From: Liolophura sinensis
Taxonomy: Eukaryota > Mollusca > Polyplacophora > Chitonida > Chitonidae
Assembly: GCF_032854445.1 (NCBI RefSeq)
Contig: NC_088295.1
Coordinates: forward strand, 42,273,385-42,337,384
Reading direction: 5' to 3'
Length of the DNA: 64,000 nucleotides
Each line of letters opens with the position of its first letter. Position 1 is the stretch's first letter. Under the pieces are notes generated by a model. It was not told the origin of the DNA. It did not search any database and saw only the letters and a program-made list of their open reading frames with translations. Shown piece by piece: positions 24,807-37,694 of this stretch. Position numbers and translations under genes: made by a program.

Positions 24807-27352
24807 AACTTGCTTGTGTCTGTCATCACTGTGGCGCTAGCAGTTTACTTGTGTAATTATTTGTTAGGTTACATTACAAAGCACGAAGGTCTATTCTGCA
24901 ATTATTGTCAATCACTATGTCAGGGTAAGCTTTTAGAAGAACATCCGTCTCTCATTACTCTTACCTTACTCATTACCTTAAGACTACTTTTAACTGCGAT
25001 GGGCAGATATTTGGGAATATAGCGTTGCTTTTGTTGTTTTATTCCATTGTCCAAATATCATAACAGTATTAATTAGCAAAACTATTAACACACCAAAAAG
25101 TCTGTACGACAACAAAACAATACATTACTTTTCACGCTATGATTTTTGCACAATGAGATGAAAAATGTATCCTGGGCGCTTTTCCAGTGAATCAAAATTG
25201 CATTCAACAACTTAGACGGTGTGTACTACTTTAAGTTTTAATGTTATCAAATAATTAACATAAAGATATTTATTTATTTAGTTTAGTTTAGCTATGTTGC
25301 GTTACAGCGCATGTTAAGCTAAGTGACTGTCAAGGTATTCTTTTGGGGCGCCATGCTTTGACATTCTGCCTTATTGTGAGACATCTAAGTTTACCATTCT
25401 ATCTGTCAAGAGCAATTTGTACTAAAATGAACGCCTCCTTATACGCCATGTCTGGATGTTTAGAAGAAACTCCACTTTAAACAATATCCTAGTATGTCGT
25501 ACGCCTACTTAATTCTTGGGAACAAAACATGTCATGCCCACGCCGACTGTGATGTTTTATACTTTAACAAACGACTCATCTGCCTTAATTCTACCTGCCT
25601 CGTCCGAAACTGCTTATCGTCATCTGGTTAAGGCCTTTTTCTCACATCAGTATTACATCATTTTAAAAACATGGAATCGATGCTGTTCGGTGTATATCTC
25701 AAACGCCCCCAGCTTGTTATACACCGTAGACAAGAAGATGACCACGGCCCTGGGTGAACCCTTTTAGCTCACCCTTAATGGCGACAGGATGGGACCTAAA
25801 CTCAGGCTCATTTGTTCAATTATTCTGTCACAATTACGACTGGTTTTACCTTACTCCTCTCAAATGAAACTGGAATAGCGCTGGAAGTAGGTCGGTCATA
25901 GACATTCGTGTCATGCACATAGTGGAGAACCCCTAAAAGCAACATGGCAACACTTTTGGCATAGCTTTATCTTAAGGTGATCGAAACAGCCAGTATTACG
26001 GTCAGTGAAATATTGTCGTGGACCCAGACTTGACATTTTGCTACCTAAGAAAAGGATGGTTTCAGACGGAAAGTTCTGAAGTTTAAAACTTCATTTCCGT
26101 CTTCTCTTGTTTCTCTGAAGTAGACATTATAATGCTACGTGAAATTACGTCCTCTCACTATACGGTGCCTGTCACAGTTCTGTTAATGAAGATCCGATTT
26201 AATATTAAGAAAGTGAAGACCATAAACCTTACATATTTCGCACACAATGTAGATTTCAACACTACAATAACATAGAGAAAAGTAACATACCTCTGTACAT
26301 GTAAAAGTAGTTTAAATAATTGTGTTTTGTTGACTTTTAGGATATTTTGATAATCTTGGTCAACGACGTGATGACCACTTGGTATGTGGCAAACGTGTAC
26401 ATGAATCACTTTAATGGTAGTTAACGCTTAATGCTGTCCGCAGAACAAGGCTAGTCATTACTGGTTAAGATACAGCACTTTCAGGTTTCAATGACTGTGA
26501 GATTTGGCTGATAAAGCATCACTTTTGATACGAGTCGGGAGATCCATATTTGCCAACTTGTTGACCTTGAGAATTAACGTCAAATAAATAAGTTCGTCCG
26601 AAGTATGACATGTTTAGAGGTGAAGGAAGATGTCCAATGGATTCTCCTCCCTGTAGAAAGGGCATATATCCTTTAGCTAGAGAAGTCAGGCAAACTGTGA
26701 TTTATCTGAAATCTGAACGAACAGCTGCACCACACAGAAATTCCTAGGACATACACATGTCAGGTGTGAAGAGATTTAGATCGTTAGCTTGCTACTGCAT
26801 TTCTTAACGGTTTGTCAAAGAGGGAACCGGCAAACAACAACAGCAGCACCGCTACAACCTGAACACAGAGAGACACACAGATATGTTTTCCAGTGACCTC
26901 GCGTCATTTCGAAAATTCTTGTCAATTTTCTTGGGTATTATCCTGAGAATAAGAGAAGAAAAGGAAGGAACAATTATTCCCTTACAACACAAGTGTGCCC
27001 AAGCCCCAGATTGTGAGTTGTCTATTTCTAATACAATCTGTCACTCCATGGGGAAAATATAACATTCACAGTTTTAGATAACCAGAGTTTCGGTCAAATG
27101 TGCCTGGTTTACCCCAGATACTCTCTCTCTCTCCCATCGCTCAGTGTTGGCACTTCTCATGAATTTACCATTTGTGATCTGTATCTGGATATAATACAAA
27201 TGGGTTCACCTCATGTTGGCCAGTGTGCTAGGTATAGACACGGTGTGACATGAATAACGGACCGAACAGATCTGAGGTGCAATTGAGCCTTGAGCAAAAT
27301 TTTAATTTAGACTTTACAGGGAACGCAATAACCATCTCTGCCGGCCACCAAT
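24807..27352. other. unassigned AT-rich sequence
   Basis: No gene can be supported. A 13-base word GGTGTGTACTACT near 25216 recurs near 50194 in a similar short context. No other structure was recognised. Confidence 0.4.
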
Positions 27353-27686
27353 CATCATTTTAAATAAAGTACAACGAATTCAGTTACACATCCTCGGCCT
27401 GTGCTTCGGGTCATACAGAATATGTGCCACGAATGAATGGATAATCGCTCTGGCGTGGTGGAATGAAATCCATAAGGCACTTCAAGCAGAAGTAGCATAC
27501 TGGGCACTTAAAGGGTCCAAGGATCTCAAGCCAATCGAAGTCCTTATCAATTACTATGGGCCTAATTCCCGCAACCCGCTGGGACTGGCAATGAATCATC
27601 TGAGGCCTGTGGATTGGAAGATTATTGCCAGATCCTAAGATACACAAGTAGATAAATTCGGCATCTTTCCAGGAGGAAGGAAGCAA
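27353..27686. other. overlapping open frames on both strands, unrecognised
   Basis: On the plus strand a frame without an early ATG is open from about 27353 to a stop near 27639 and reads ICATNEWIIALAWWNEIHKA, later WALKGSKDLKPIEVLINYYG. On the minus strand 27411-27686 is open for 91 codons with a CPVCYFCLKC stretch. I recognise neither product. The region is somewhat richer in GC than its surroundings. It may be an exon or a decayed transposon gene, but chance is possible. Confidence 0.25.
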
Positions 27687-29468
27687 GAGAGATTAGTGAT
27701 GGCGAAAAACGGTTCTGATTCACGGTGCAGTCTTAATACAACTTGGAAACACACATAACTACCACGCACGCAGATAACATCATTACAACAAGATCAAGGA
27801 ACAGGCGCAGAGTTCAGCTAAAATACTGTTATATACATGTAACTGTCAGTAGAAATTGATCAACAAACTCTGTCTTGAAAGCTTTAGTTTATATTCTACG
27901 AAGTTGTTGTTACCGTTACCATTTCTGGTACTGTAGTTTCCAATAATACCATGGGCAAACAAAAGAATATCAATGAACAACTCCCGGAAAGTTCTGTGTG
28001 GCTCTTAAAGGGCGTAGAGGGCACAGCTATAATATCGACTCATCACTTGTGTGTTACACCATCTCCGAATCGATACAAAGTGTATCAACGAGCTTCTTAG
28101 ACTGGGTGTAATGAGCTGCAATGTTTAATGACGTCAACTAAAGATAGCATATGAATATATATATACATATATATATGAATACAACAGACTAACGTTACTA
28201 ACTTTCAACGAGGTTATCTAATCAACAGATAACCCCAGGCGACTCATTAAAAGAATACTTATATGTCTACAAAAAAGTTACACGTTAATCAATAACATGT
28301 TTTCACGGCATATTAACAATTACAATATGGCTGACCTTATTTTTCATTTATCTACCCAGTACAACATTTTCAGACTATAACATTTCATTCAAATGTTCAA
28401 ACAAGCTGAAGTTTTACAAAAATGTTACAATGTGAAAAAGGACTATTAGTATTTGCGTGGGACCTAAATGACATTAAATGCATGGTTGAATAAATCGCTT
28501 TCGATATAAAATATGAAGTTAGGTGGTTCGAAGGCCACAATATGTGGAGGTCACTTAAGTGTGTGCTCTGTTGTGTAGAAACTAAAATCATTCATAACAA
28601 ACAGTGATAAGTCACCTCGAGTTGGTCAGCTCTTTACAGCTAAAAATACCATTAAGTAATATAATCGGAGGATACATCTGGTATGAAATATGTATGACAA
28701 GCGCTCGCCTCCTGTTGGTCATTTATCATGGTAGAGAACCCATTTCAGTTCCAGAAAGGCCTGTTATCCCTGGTTATCTGAGCACGAAGATCGAGAAACA
28801 CATGTAAAAATACCCTGACATACGGTAATGTACGCGACCACTTTCTGAAGGAAATATACCGCAGTTGATGGTAGGCCGAATACAGCTGAATAGCATGCAA
28901 TGAAATTACCAATGCGGAGTGCACCATAAGGGATTCCACCAGTGTTAACGATAATGCACATTTCTTTGGTAGCTGCTCTAATTTGTCTGATGTGTTTTCC
29001 TTGTTCAGGACGTACACAATCATTCCTAGTATGAGAAATTCTTCCGCTGATAACTAGGATCCGTCTGTGCTTTCAACCAGTTCCTAAAAAAGCGCGGTAT
29101 GGTACCACTGAACACACGCACGGTACAATTGACGGGTTAATCGCGTTGGAAACGATAAAGCGTGTAATGTATTCATTCATACTTATTACCTGTATATGGC
29201 ATACACACACACAAAACATAGGCCAGCAAAATAAAACGACATGGTAAGAATTAAAATTACTACTTACCGATGAAGTTTTGTAGAACTATGGTCACAATCG
29301 TGGAATAAATGTCTGACAAATATCACGAAATTGAATATCCACGCGGTGGCTCTCATTCAACTCCGGGTTACTCCTGGAAAAAAATCGAACAAAATTCGGG
29401 TAATGACAAGATGTCAACTTCAGAAGCTCAGCATGTATTGTAGACAGTAACCAAAATGAAGTGAGGGA
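27687..29468. other. unassigned
   Basis: No gene can be supported. A small AT palindrome (ATATATATACATATATATAT) lies near 28156. The short frames around 28604-29023 are unrecognised. Confidence 0.4.
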
Positions 29469-29768
29469 GTGAGGCCCGTTGGATCAGATGAAAGTAGACA
29501 GCATGGTGATGGACCCTGGCCGTGCCAGTCGACGCGTCCAGGAGTGGCTGTGGGTCCGATATGTCGTCTGGACAAGAAATTATTTGGAACAGGACGTGTG
29601 GCACGAAAAAGGATTAGAGACCTAGCACGCAGGAAGACTTCAAACGGAAATACCTGTCGCCGTCTAGCATCCAGCAGGCGTCCACCAACCACAGCCTTGG
29701 CAAGGAACGGCGGCGACTGGAATGACGGTGCCACGACTCCAAGCCTACACATGCCACGATTTTATTGA
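29469..29768. other. GC-richer island open on both strands, unrecognised
   Basis: Composition shifts clearly toward GC relative to both flanks. The plus strand is open for 99 codons (with RVARKRIRDLARRKTSNGNT and RRLASSRRPPTT, rich in Arg) and the minus strand for 110 codons (29420-29752). The basic plus-strand composition could reflect the DNA-binding part of a degenerate transposase, for example Tc1-like, but I cannot identify the family and see no inverted repeats. It could also be a chance feature of GC-rich sequence. Confidence 0.25.
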
Positions 29769-30450
29769 TGAATCGCGTGATGCTATTCAAACGCCCAGTT
29801 GCACAGTTCGACTAAAGCCCATAGCAAGACACATCTGAACACGGAGCGACTAAGCCATCCAAATAAACAACCAATTTCAATCCCTTTGGGACGTTTATGC
29901 AATTAATTTCTAATCCCAACCCTTAGGATAACATATCAATTTGCTGAATGACAGGTTGCTTTGGGTATGGCGCGGCACACGGTTCAAGCAGCTTTTACAC
30001 TTTAGTCCAAAAGCGATATGGGGACCTTAACTGCAAATCCAAGAGGCGACGTGAAGAGACAGGTTGATGCATTAGATAAACCGTAATTTACCAATAAAGA
30101 AATAAATGACATGTAAAGGAACACCTCCTTCTTAACTTAACTTTAAATTTATTAGCCAATTATCAAGCGTGTGTTGAAAATGATTGTACCACAGCAACAC
30201 AGTAATAATCAGTAAGCTAATAAATGTACACTGCCAACTAAAAAGTAACAAGCATTGAAGTAGACCATATCTTAAGACGGTGAATAATGTTACGTTCCAC
30301 AATGTAAATTACTGGAAACTGTGCGGTTCTGGAGCTGTATAGACATGTTTGTTTGTTTACTTGAAGTTTCAGCTGGATTCATCGTTCTTTCAGGCCGGTT
30401 TCAATACCGAAATATTTATTGCAGAAGACACCATATATGACATACTAAAT

Positions 30451-31001
30451 GCCGTCCGCCTAGGAGTCGGGAGACGCGGAATAAAACCCTAGTTGGGTCA
30501 TACCTAAGACTTTAGAAATGGTACTTGTTGCCGCCTCGCTTGGCGCCCAGCAGTGGGAGGTTAGCACAAGGAAACAGGACTGGTTGGCCATGTTTCAGTA
30601 AAATGTGACTGCTTGGGGTATAATATGACTCGTTGGAGTGTCATGTCTGGTGTCTTCGGCATGGTACTTCAGTGGCAGCAGCACTTTGGCAGCATGGACT
30701 CGTTCTGTCACGAGACACAGTATATAGATATACACACCTAGTAACTCAACTGGGGCCTCCGTGGCTCAGTCGGTTAGCGCGCTAGCGCAGCGTAATGACC
30801 CAGGAGTCTCTCACCAATGCGGTCGCTGTGAGTTCAAGTCCAGCTCATGCTGGCTTCCTCTCCGGCCATACATGAGAAGGTCTGCCAGCAACCTGCGGAT
30901 GGTCGTGGGTTTCCCCCGGGCTCTGCCCGGTTTCCACCCACCATAATGCTGGCCGCCGTCGTATAAGTGAAATATTCTTGAGTACGGCGTAACACACCAA
31001 T

Positions 31002-31035
<34 letters not shown>

Positions 31036-31060
31036 AACTCAACTCGAGGTTAAACCCCGT
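30451..31060 (+). mobile_element. SINE-B copy 2, 5'-truncated, split by a SINE-A
   Basis: The B body is clear: GGAGTCGGGAGACGCGGAAT, then GGGTCATACCTAAGAC, TGGTACTTGTTGCCGCCTCG and GGAAACAGGACTGGTTGGCC, then a CAGTATATAGATATACACACC segment as in copies 1 and 3. The A-box part of the head is missing. The B tail breaks at 30751, where SINE-A begins, and its probable remainder (CGAGGTTAAACC) resumes after 31044. The A insertion is therefore younger than this B copy. Confidence 0.8.
30752..31034 (+). mobile_element. SINE-A, full length, nested in SINE-B, long poly(A) end
   Basis: Perfect A box TGGCTCAGTCGG (30762-30773) and B box GTTCAAGTC (30832-30840), the complete body including the CTTCCTCTCCGGCC segment missing at 18.2 kb, then TTCTTGAGTACGGCGTAACA and an uninterrupted run of about 30 A. 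The TSD TAACTCAACT lies at 30742-30751 and 31035-31044. An intact TSD and an uneroded homopolymer tail suggest a relatively recent insertion. Confidence 0.95.
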
Positions 31061-34000
31061 TCTACCGCATTCAAGGCCAAGATTCTTTTGCGCACAACAA
31101 AAATCCAGATATGAAGATATTCATAGTCTGCTTTACTAATGCAAAGTTATTTCTGTATCAAGTATCTAGTTTATGATTTACCCGGTTTGAAACAGGTGTG
31201 TAACATTTCGTGTTAAATTTGCATGATTTAGTGCAAGAGCAGATTTTACGGTCATGTATATAAGGAGTATAAAGGTGTGGGAAGTAAATTAATGGAGATA
31301 GAAAAAGCTGCTAATACTGGTACAAAAAAGTTAACAGCGGCCGGTATGAATCAGCACAGAGGATCATGTGTTACTTGATAAAGTCTTAAGATACGCAGCA
31401 TGTGGACATGCCTTCATTGTGTTGGAAAGAGAACGTTTTGAAAAACCTACATGAATAACAAAGTCCCAGACCTCCTGTTACGCTACATGTCCTTTTGGTG
31501 TCGTATGCGTCAAAAGAAGCGAGACATATTTATGGAAGAACTAAACAAGCCGTTTAATTGTACTTTCTTTGAGACGGGAAGCAGAAAATATTGCGAAGCA
31601 AATTACACTGAAACAATTGCTGTTGAAAAGCACTTGTAGTTCAAAGCCCTACACGACAGCAAACCGTGCTGCGAGAAATTCATTTCATTAAGAGCAATTC
31701 TTTACAAGACTGGCTATTTGTTCTGATGAGCTTTCAAGAAATGCACCCATCCTAAGACTTGACATCCATAGACATTATCGTCCGGGAAAAGATGACTAGC
31801 GGAGAAAAGGGCAATCCGTCTAACGAGTTTTCCCTATATAGCTGTGTGACAATGCTCAAAACACACTGAAAACGAACTCGTCATAATACGTCTACAATTC
31901 TCCAGTGGGAATATCAATTAGCAACAGCATGATCTCTCTGCACTTACTAATGCCTTGATCCACGAGGGCGAAAAGGAACGTACTTCCACAACCCTGATAC
32001 CTAGCTACCTCAAAGAATATCCTTGAGGACATCGATCTCGATGAAAGAGCAAATCTTCACGAAGGCTAGGTATAAAAGTTCAGCATATGGTGTCCATGTG
32101 GCTTCTTTGATCGCTTCGCTTTTATGGTGTGGATGTACAAGAAGCGACACAATGTCTTTACACGTAATTGCGTGCGTATCGCAGCGGATCGCATCATCCA
32201 TCGACTGGTCTAATGTTAACGGCTAAGCTCAAAGGAGACGCATCGCGAAACACAAAAGAGACAGTGCACAAAAACATGTGGAACTGCCTTGATACAAAAA
32301 TCTCATATCACGACATTGCCGGTGTGCACAGAAGATACTATAGGAGTACACGTACATAGCCTCAGACCTTTTAGCAACAAAAGAGCAATCTTGTGATAAA
32401 AATTATGCACACAGTCAATGCATCATCTCATATAACAAGATTTTCTATGACAACACTTCGTAGTTAAAGTGAACATCACTAAATACACATGAAATGCTTT
32501 TATCCAACGACTACATAGCATAGCATGTGATTCAACAAATCGTTACATAAAGTGTATGCCCAAAATTAAACAGTATTTGTCTTTATCGATTTATGTTCTC
32601 TCTTTAGTGACTTAATGAAGCTATAGCGTAAGGGCGTGCCATTCTGTGGCATTTTTTTTACGATACAACACGTCAACTTCAATACTTATAACTCTTAGAG
32701 AATACGACGTTAACGTAATCCTACGGAAAAACAAGAAAATTAAGAAATGGAGGTAAGACACAAGGAAACATTAACTATTGCAAATGCCAGCCTTCAATAT
32801 TCAACACTTCTCACGAACAACTTTGCTCTGTCTCGTGCAAAGGTATTTGATGGTAGAAAATGTCCCACTGAATAACCAATACTATCCCGGCTGAAGATCA
32901 GTAGACATTCTGGTAGATTGCCAGAGAACTAACGAGGTTTATGCTCTAATTACTCTCTAGCAAGAACAAGATGTATGATACAAACAAATGAACTTGCTCG
33001 GAATCGGAATGTGTCATCATTATCTACCAAACATCCAGCTTACCACAATGGACCCTATGTCTCGACTGCACCACACAAAATTGCCACAATTTGGAAACTA
33101 AGTAGAGCCTTATCTTGGTAGTAATTTTTCAAACGTTCCGAAAGGAGTCTGGAGTTTTGGATTCGGATCCTTGTGGAATAAAGGTTAGCCGGCAGATCCT
33201 AGCGTGTCATGACGGATCGTTCCCCTTGTAGGTGAGACCAGGGGAATTCCCGTGACTCCAGCCAGGCAAAATGGTGGGACAGATCGTCAGCTTTGGAAAC
33301 AAGCAGTCTGTCTGAGCGACTGATTGATTGGGCAAGTAATTGCCTAGTGGGAGCCATGTTGTCTAATCATTCCGCAGGCCTGCTCCAAAAACGCCTTCAT
33401 CTCTTTTACACCTGGTTAAATACAACTGAAGCCTAGTAACCTCTACTCGTTCTTATAAGGAAAGATAACTCACAGCAAAAGTTGGCATTTTAATATTTCC
33501 TTGGTCTGTACACCAGTAACTTGTCAATAAACGTAGCATAAATAATAAAACCAGGACACCGCAATGTTTAGCTTAAACACATGAACAAGTCATGTGACCC
33601 TGGGTTCTTTAATGGTGGTAACATTGCAGAGCCTGCACTCCCATAGGACCGTGTGTCTACTGCAAGATGTCAGCTAACAGTGGGTCCAATACACACGACA
33701 CAGGCTTTACATTAATTGGCTGATGGACTGCAGGTGTGTCTATTAGCTCATACTATGACAACCTTAAGAGACATACAGAGTAGGTTGTATTTTTTTTCTA
33801 TCTATACCAGTGTAGCCTAGTTGTTTCCTGGCAGACGAAAACACTCAAATTAATGCTTGATGCTATAGAGACTAGGCTTTCATCACCAAAATAACTGATC
33901 TGAGAGCTTTCTTTTCTCGCACAAAGCTTTTGAAACCGTTTCCATACCCAAAATTTAATACCTTCACTATTTTAAAACTATGCAGGTTAATGACGTCGTT

Positions 34001-37000
34001 TTCATATGAGACTCATTTGAACGTACTGAAAAAACTTAAGCCAAAACCATGTAGCAAATCTCATAACGAGCAGCTGTTGAAAAAATCTGAACTTTTGTTA
34101 TCGAATGCAGGTCAAACACAGGTAATGAAGTTTGGTTATCTCCATTTCACTTTTTTTTTTCAAGTATTGCAAAGCTGGTGCGAAAATACCCTAAAAATCT
34201 AAATACCCTTTTAACTTCATGATTACCCTGAGTCTTACGTTTGATGGAAGGGATAAGATACAATGACTTGTTGTCAGCTATCTATTTGCGACTAGTGAAC
34301 CTGACCTAACCCCAATCTTGATACACCCATTTCTACAGATTACTGGGAAATAGTACGATTTATTTGTAGAAACAAATGAATCCATATATTATAAATCCAA
34401 GCAGCTGTCGTTTTTCACGACATTAATCAGGACGTATCACGTTTGCGTCTCTTTTGTCCTTCGTAATTAGCTTCATCGCGAACAGCTAGTGGCATTTTAA
34501 GACCAGTTGCTAAATATTACAATCTGTCACCACATAGTCATCGTCCGTCACAATCGAGTGAGGCCAGGAATGCGTCGCCATAGTATACGTCAGTCACGAT
34601 TTACGATCAGTGGTTATAATAAAATGGCCTGGCGCTAAGCAGCAAATGTACTATGCTCATAGCGCATAATCTAAAAACTGTATGTGTACAACGAACGTTC
34701 TGTGTCTGATAGTATGTAGACGCATAACAGAACAGATAATGAAACTGTATAGATTATTAACCAAACACGTGTGCGCCAAAAGATACAAAAAGCTGAATAA
34801 AGAAATGTTAATAAAGCATGTCTCTCCATTTGGTTTCAAAATGTTGTAAATCGGTAAAAATGTTTGTAAAACAGATCTGGGATCTTGCTAAAACATGGTT
34901 CTTCCGCAACAATAAATGACTAGGTGAGATTTTAAGAGGGACGCCCGAACAGATCCTCTGTAAAATATTTTTTGCTAGTTAAATATATACAATTGAAAAA
35001 TTAAAAGTCAAAAAAGTAAAATCTTTGCGTCTGCTCTCAAGTACCGGAACTGTTTGCATAATGGTGTATGCTCTGATCTGTGATATTCTATCGATGACTT
35101 ATAACACCAATAGATTTTCACTTCTTATATTGATTTGATAGCTGACAAGCTTTTAAAAGACGTTTTTTAAAAGGTTGCTGTATTTTGCTATATTACGCAT
35201 ATCAACATCATTTAACACATGTTGATAAGACATAACCTGGAAACTATATGTGTACCAATTATTCACACCCATTATGCTGCTTCCTTAGCTTGGTGGATTA
35301 TCAGGATGTTTCGTTTACCCACAGAAAGGTCATAACTCTATGGCTACCTATTAATGTCCATCAAACACTGCAGACAAAGCGTCGATTTATACAATATGAC
35401 GCGAAGTGCCACATCCTGTACTGAGTGAAGGTTTTTCTTTCAAAGCAATATGGGTGTATTAGGACAATCCATCATTCAAAGAGATAACAAGTACACTAAC
35501 TGACCCCAGCCAGTTACTATTTTGTTTCATTCTTTGAAGAGTAGGAAGCTAATAAATGTAGACAACATAACATTTACATAGCTGTCGTCATTCATTTGTT
35601 ACCCCATTCCGTTATTCAGTAATCCAACTACTATATTAATTTATGAGGTTATTATATATGTATATGTACATCGTGCTTCATTTTGATGTGGAAAGCGCAA
35701 ATTTTCGACATGAAAACATTCGTCTAACTTATTTGAGTATAGGGCTACTACAAAGGCAAACTACAGCAGTCCAAAATGTGGAAGAACTGAGTGTCATCAT
35801 TTCTGATTACTTGTATGCAAAATCGGCTTCACGAATATTTATAGCATAGGCCATATCACATTCTATGTACACATCTGGAAAACAAATAATACTACAGCTC
35901 AACGGGGCAATGACACTTCATCACATGCATACTCCAGTATTGGGATACTACAAAACAGCCAACGATTATCACTGTATGTGCTTAACTCCACAATGAGTTC
36001 CCAGGATAATGGCCTCGCATATATTACTACATTTGACTTAAGCTATACGCCATCACGTGCCAAGTAGAACTCTATTGAGCCTTTATTGTATTATGAACTT
36101 TCACATAAAACGGACGGCTTTGGTCATAAACGTCACTAATAAATAGTGTACTGTATTGCTCGCATGCTGATAGCACACGTTTGAAGAGCTGGCTATAACT
36201 CCCTAACTGCCGATAAATAATCAGCTGACAACTGCATTTAAGGAACTAAATGGTGATTTATTATCTCGCACAACACTGTGATAGTAATTCTACTGATACT
36301 ATAGCGGTACAACTGAATAGAGGCTGCTTTAAACCTCTCCAGCTTGCAGTAGGAAGTTCGGCTTATTATGCTTCAACAAAAACGACTCACAAGATATAAT
36401 GCGTATGAATGTTGACACAATAGTGTTCAGAACAGAACTCATGAATAAGAATTCTGCTACACTCCAGTGAAATAAATAATACATTTTTATTATTATAATA
36501 AATGTGCGTATAAATATACATAAGTAATTGTGCATCTTGCACCATCCCATCAACGCTTTTACGGCTCAAACGGAAAATGGCGAGAGTTCAAGTGTAGCGG
36601 AAACGCAATATCCAGAATATGAATGCTGGCCAAAAAAAACTGATTATTAACATAATACAGATACTGAACAAATACTATTCTCTAGTATGTACATATGTCA
36701 CGCATCTCTTCTATTAATACATAATGTCTTCTTAAATGTGTACACAATCTTTAATAAATAGGTACAAATTAGCCCAGACCAGATTAGCTGATATTTCCTA
36801 CTGGCTGGCTAGGTGATTAAGAATCCATATCCAAGCTATAATGCTGGGGTTTCACAATACAGTGTCTTGGCACCAAAACGTATTTCATGCGCACATACCA
36901 TATATGTTAGTAAACGAAATTGTAATTACACGCACGGCGATAAGCATATTTAAGCGGATCAAGTCGAACATGCTATTTTTTACCGTATAAGGTGCACTGC

Positions 37001-37166
37001 TGTTGGTCAGGGTCGTGTGACCAAGGATGCACACAGATTTAATCAAGAAGTCAATGAACATCACATTATAAAGCTGTTTGGTTTCCAGTGTTGTTGTAGT
37101 TAGCGATCAGAGACAGTAATGACTCTGGTCAAGACAAGGCGACCAAACAATATGGTGATACGCCCT
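31061..37166. other. unassigned AT-rich sequence
   Basis: No gene, RNA or convincing repeat over about 6 kb. Open frames are at most 90 codons and unrecognised (for example plus 33930-34202). A tRNA-like stretch near 36800-36860 fails both box consensuses. Confidence 0.4.
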
Positions 37167-37694
37167 CTAACCACGAGTCAGTGCGGGCGGTCTATGGTCA
37201 GTCGAGTTAAGCCCGATTTCAAAAGGCTCAAGGGTGATGCAGAAGTCGAATGGGATGCAGTGATGAGAAGAGACTATCATCTGCACGGTTGATAGCCGTG
37301 TAGCTATGATAAAGTGAAATCCAATAGGGCGAGCACGATGAAGAATGCCCCCCTGTCGCGGAGGAGCAAACACCCAGTCCAAGTTCATGCCGTCTTGTGA
37401 CTTTAAGACGTTGATAGTTGTTATATATATGCCAACAGGCGTGTGTTTATGGGCTTCATTTCGGCTAGGGCTCGATCTCTCATAACCTGGTACGGTCATA
37501 ACGTCAGCGATTCCCAGCACGGCAAATCATAATTTCCCTCCAAATGTACGATTTGGCATGCCCTCTGGAACGTCGTTTTCCACCATTCGCTCACTGATGT
37601 AATCTGTATGCTAGAAAGCTAAAGGCAGTCGATACATAATGAAGTCGCCCTCGCCATCTACGTTATATGGAATATAGCTGGAGACATACTGCAT
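37167..37694 (-). pseudogene. possible pseudogene, 176-codon frame with two stops
   Basis: From an ATG at 37694-37692 the minus strand reads in one frame to a TAG at 37169-37167, interrupted only by TAG at 37613-37611 and TGA at 37529-37527. The last 120 codons are uninterrupted. The text looks protein-like: MQYVSSYIPYNVDGEGDFIM, ERMVENDVPEGMPNRTFGGK, NLDWVFAPPRQGGILHRARP, SSHHCIPFDFCITLEPFEIG. I do not recognise the family. It could be an intronless retro-copy or transposon gene with two nonsense mutations, or a chance frame. No inverted repeats or poly(A) were noticed next to it. Confidence 0.35.

Noticed and set aside
36795-36860. tRNA-like phrase CTGGCTAGGTGATTAAGAAT then GGGGTTTCACA
   Set aside because: Neither box matches the pol III consensus.
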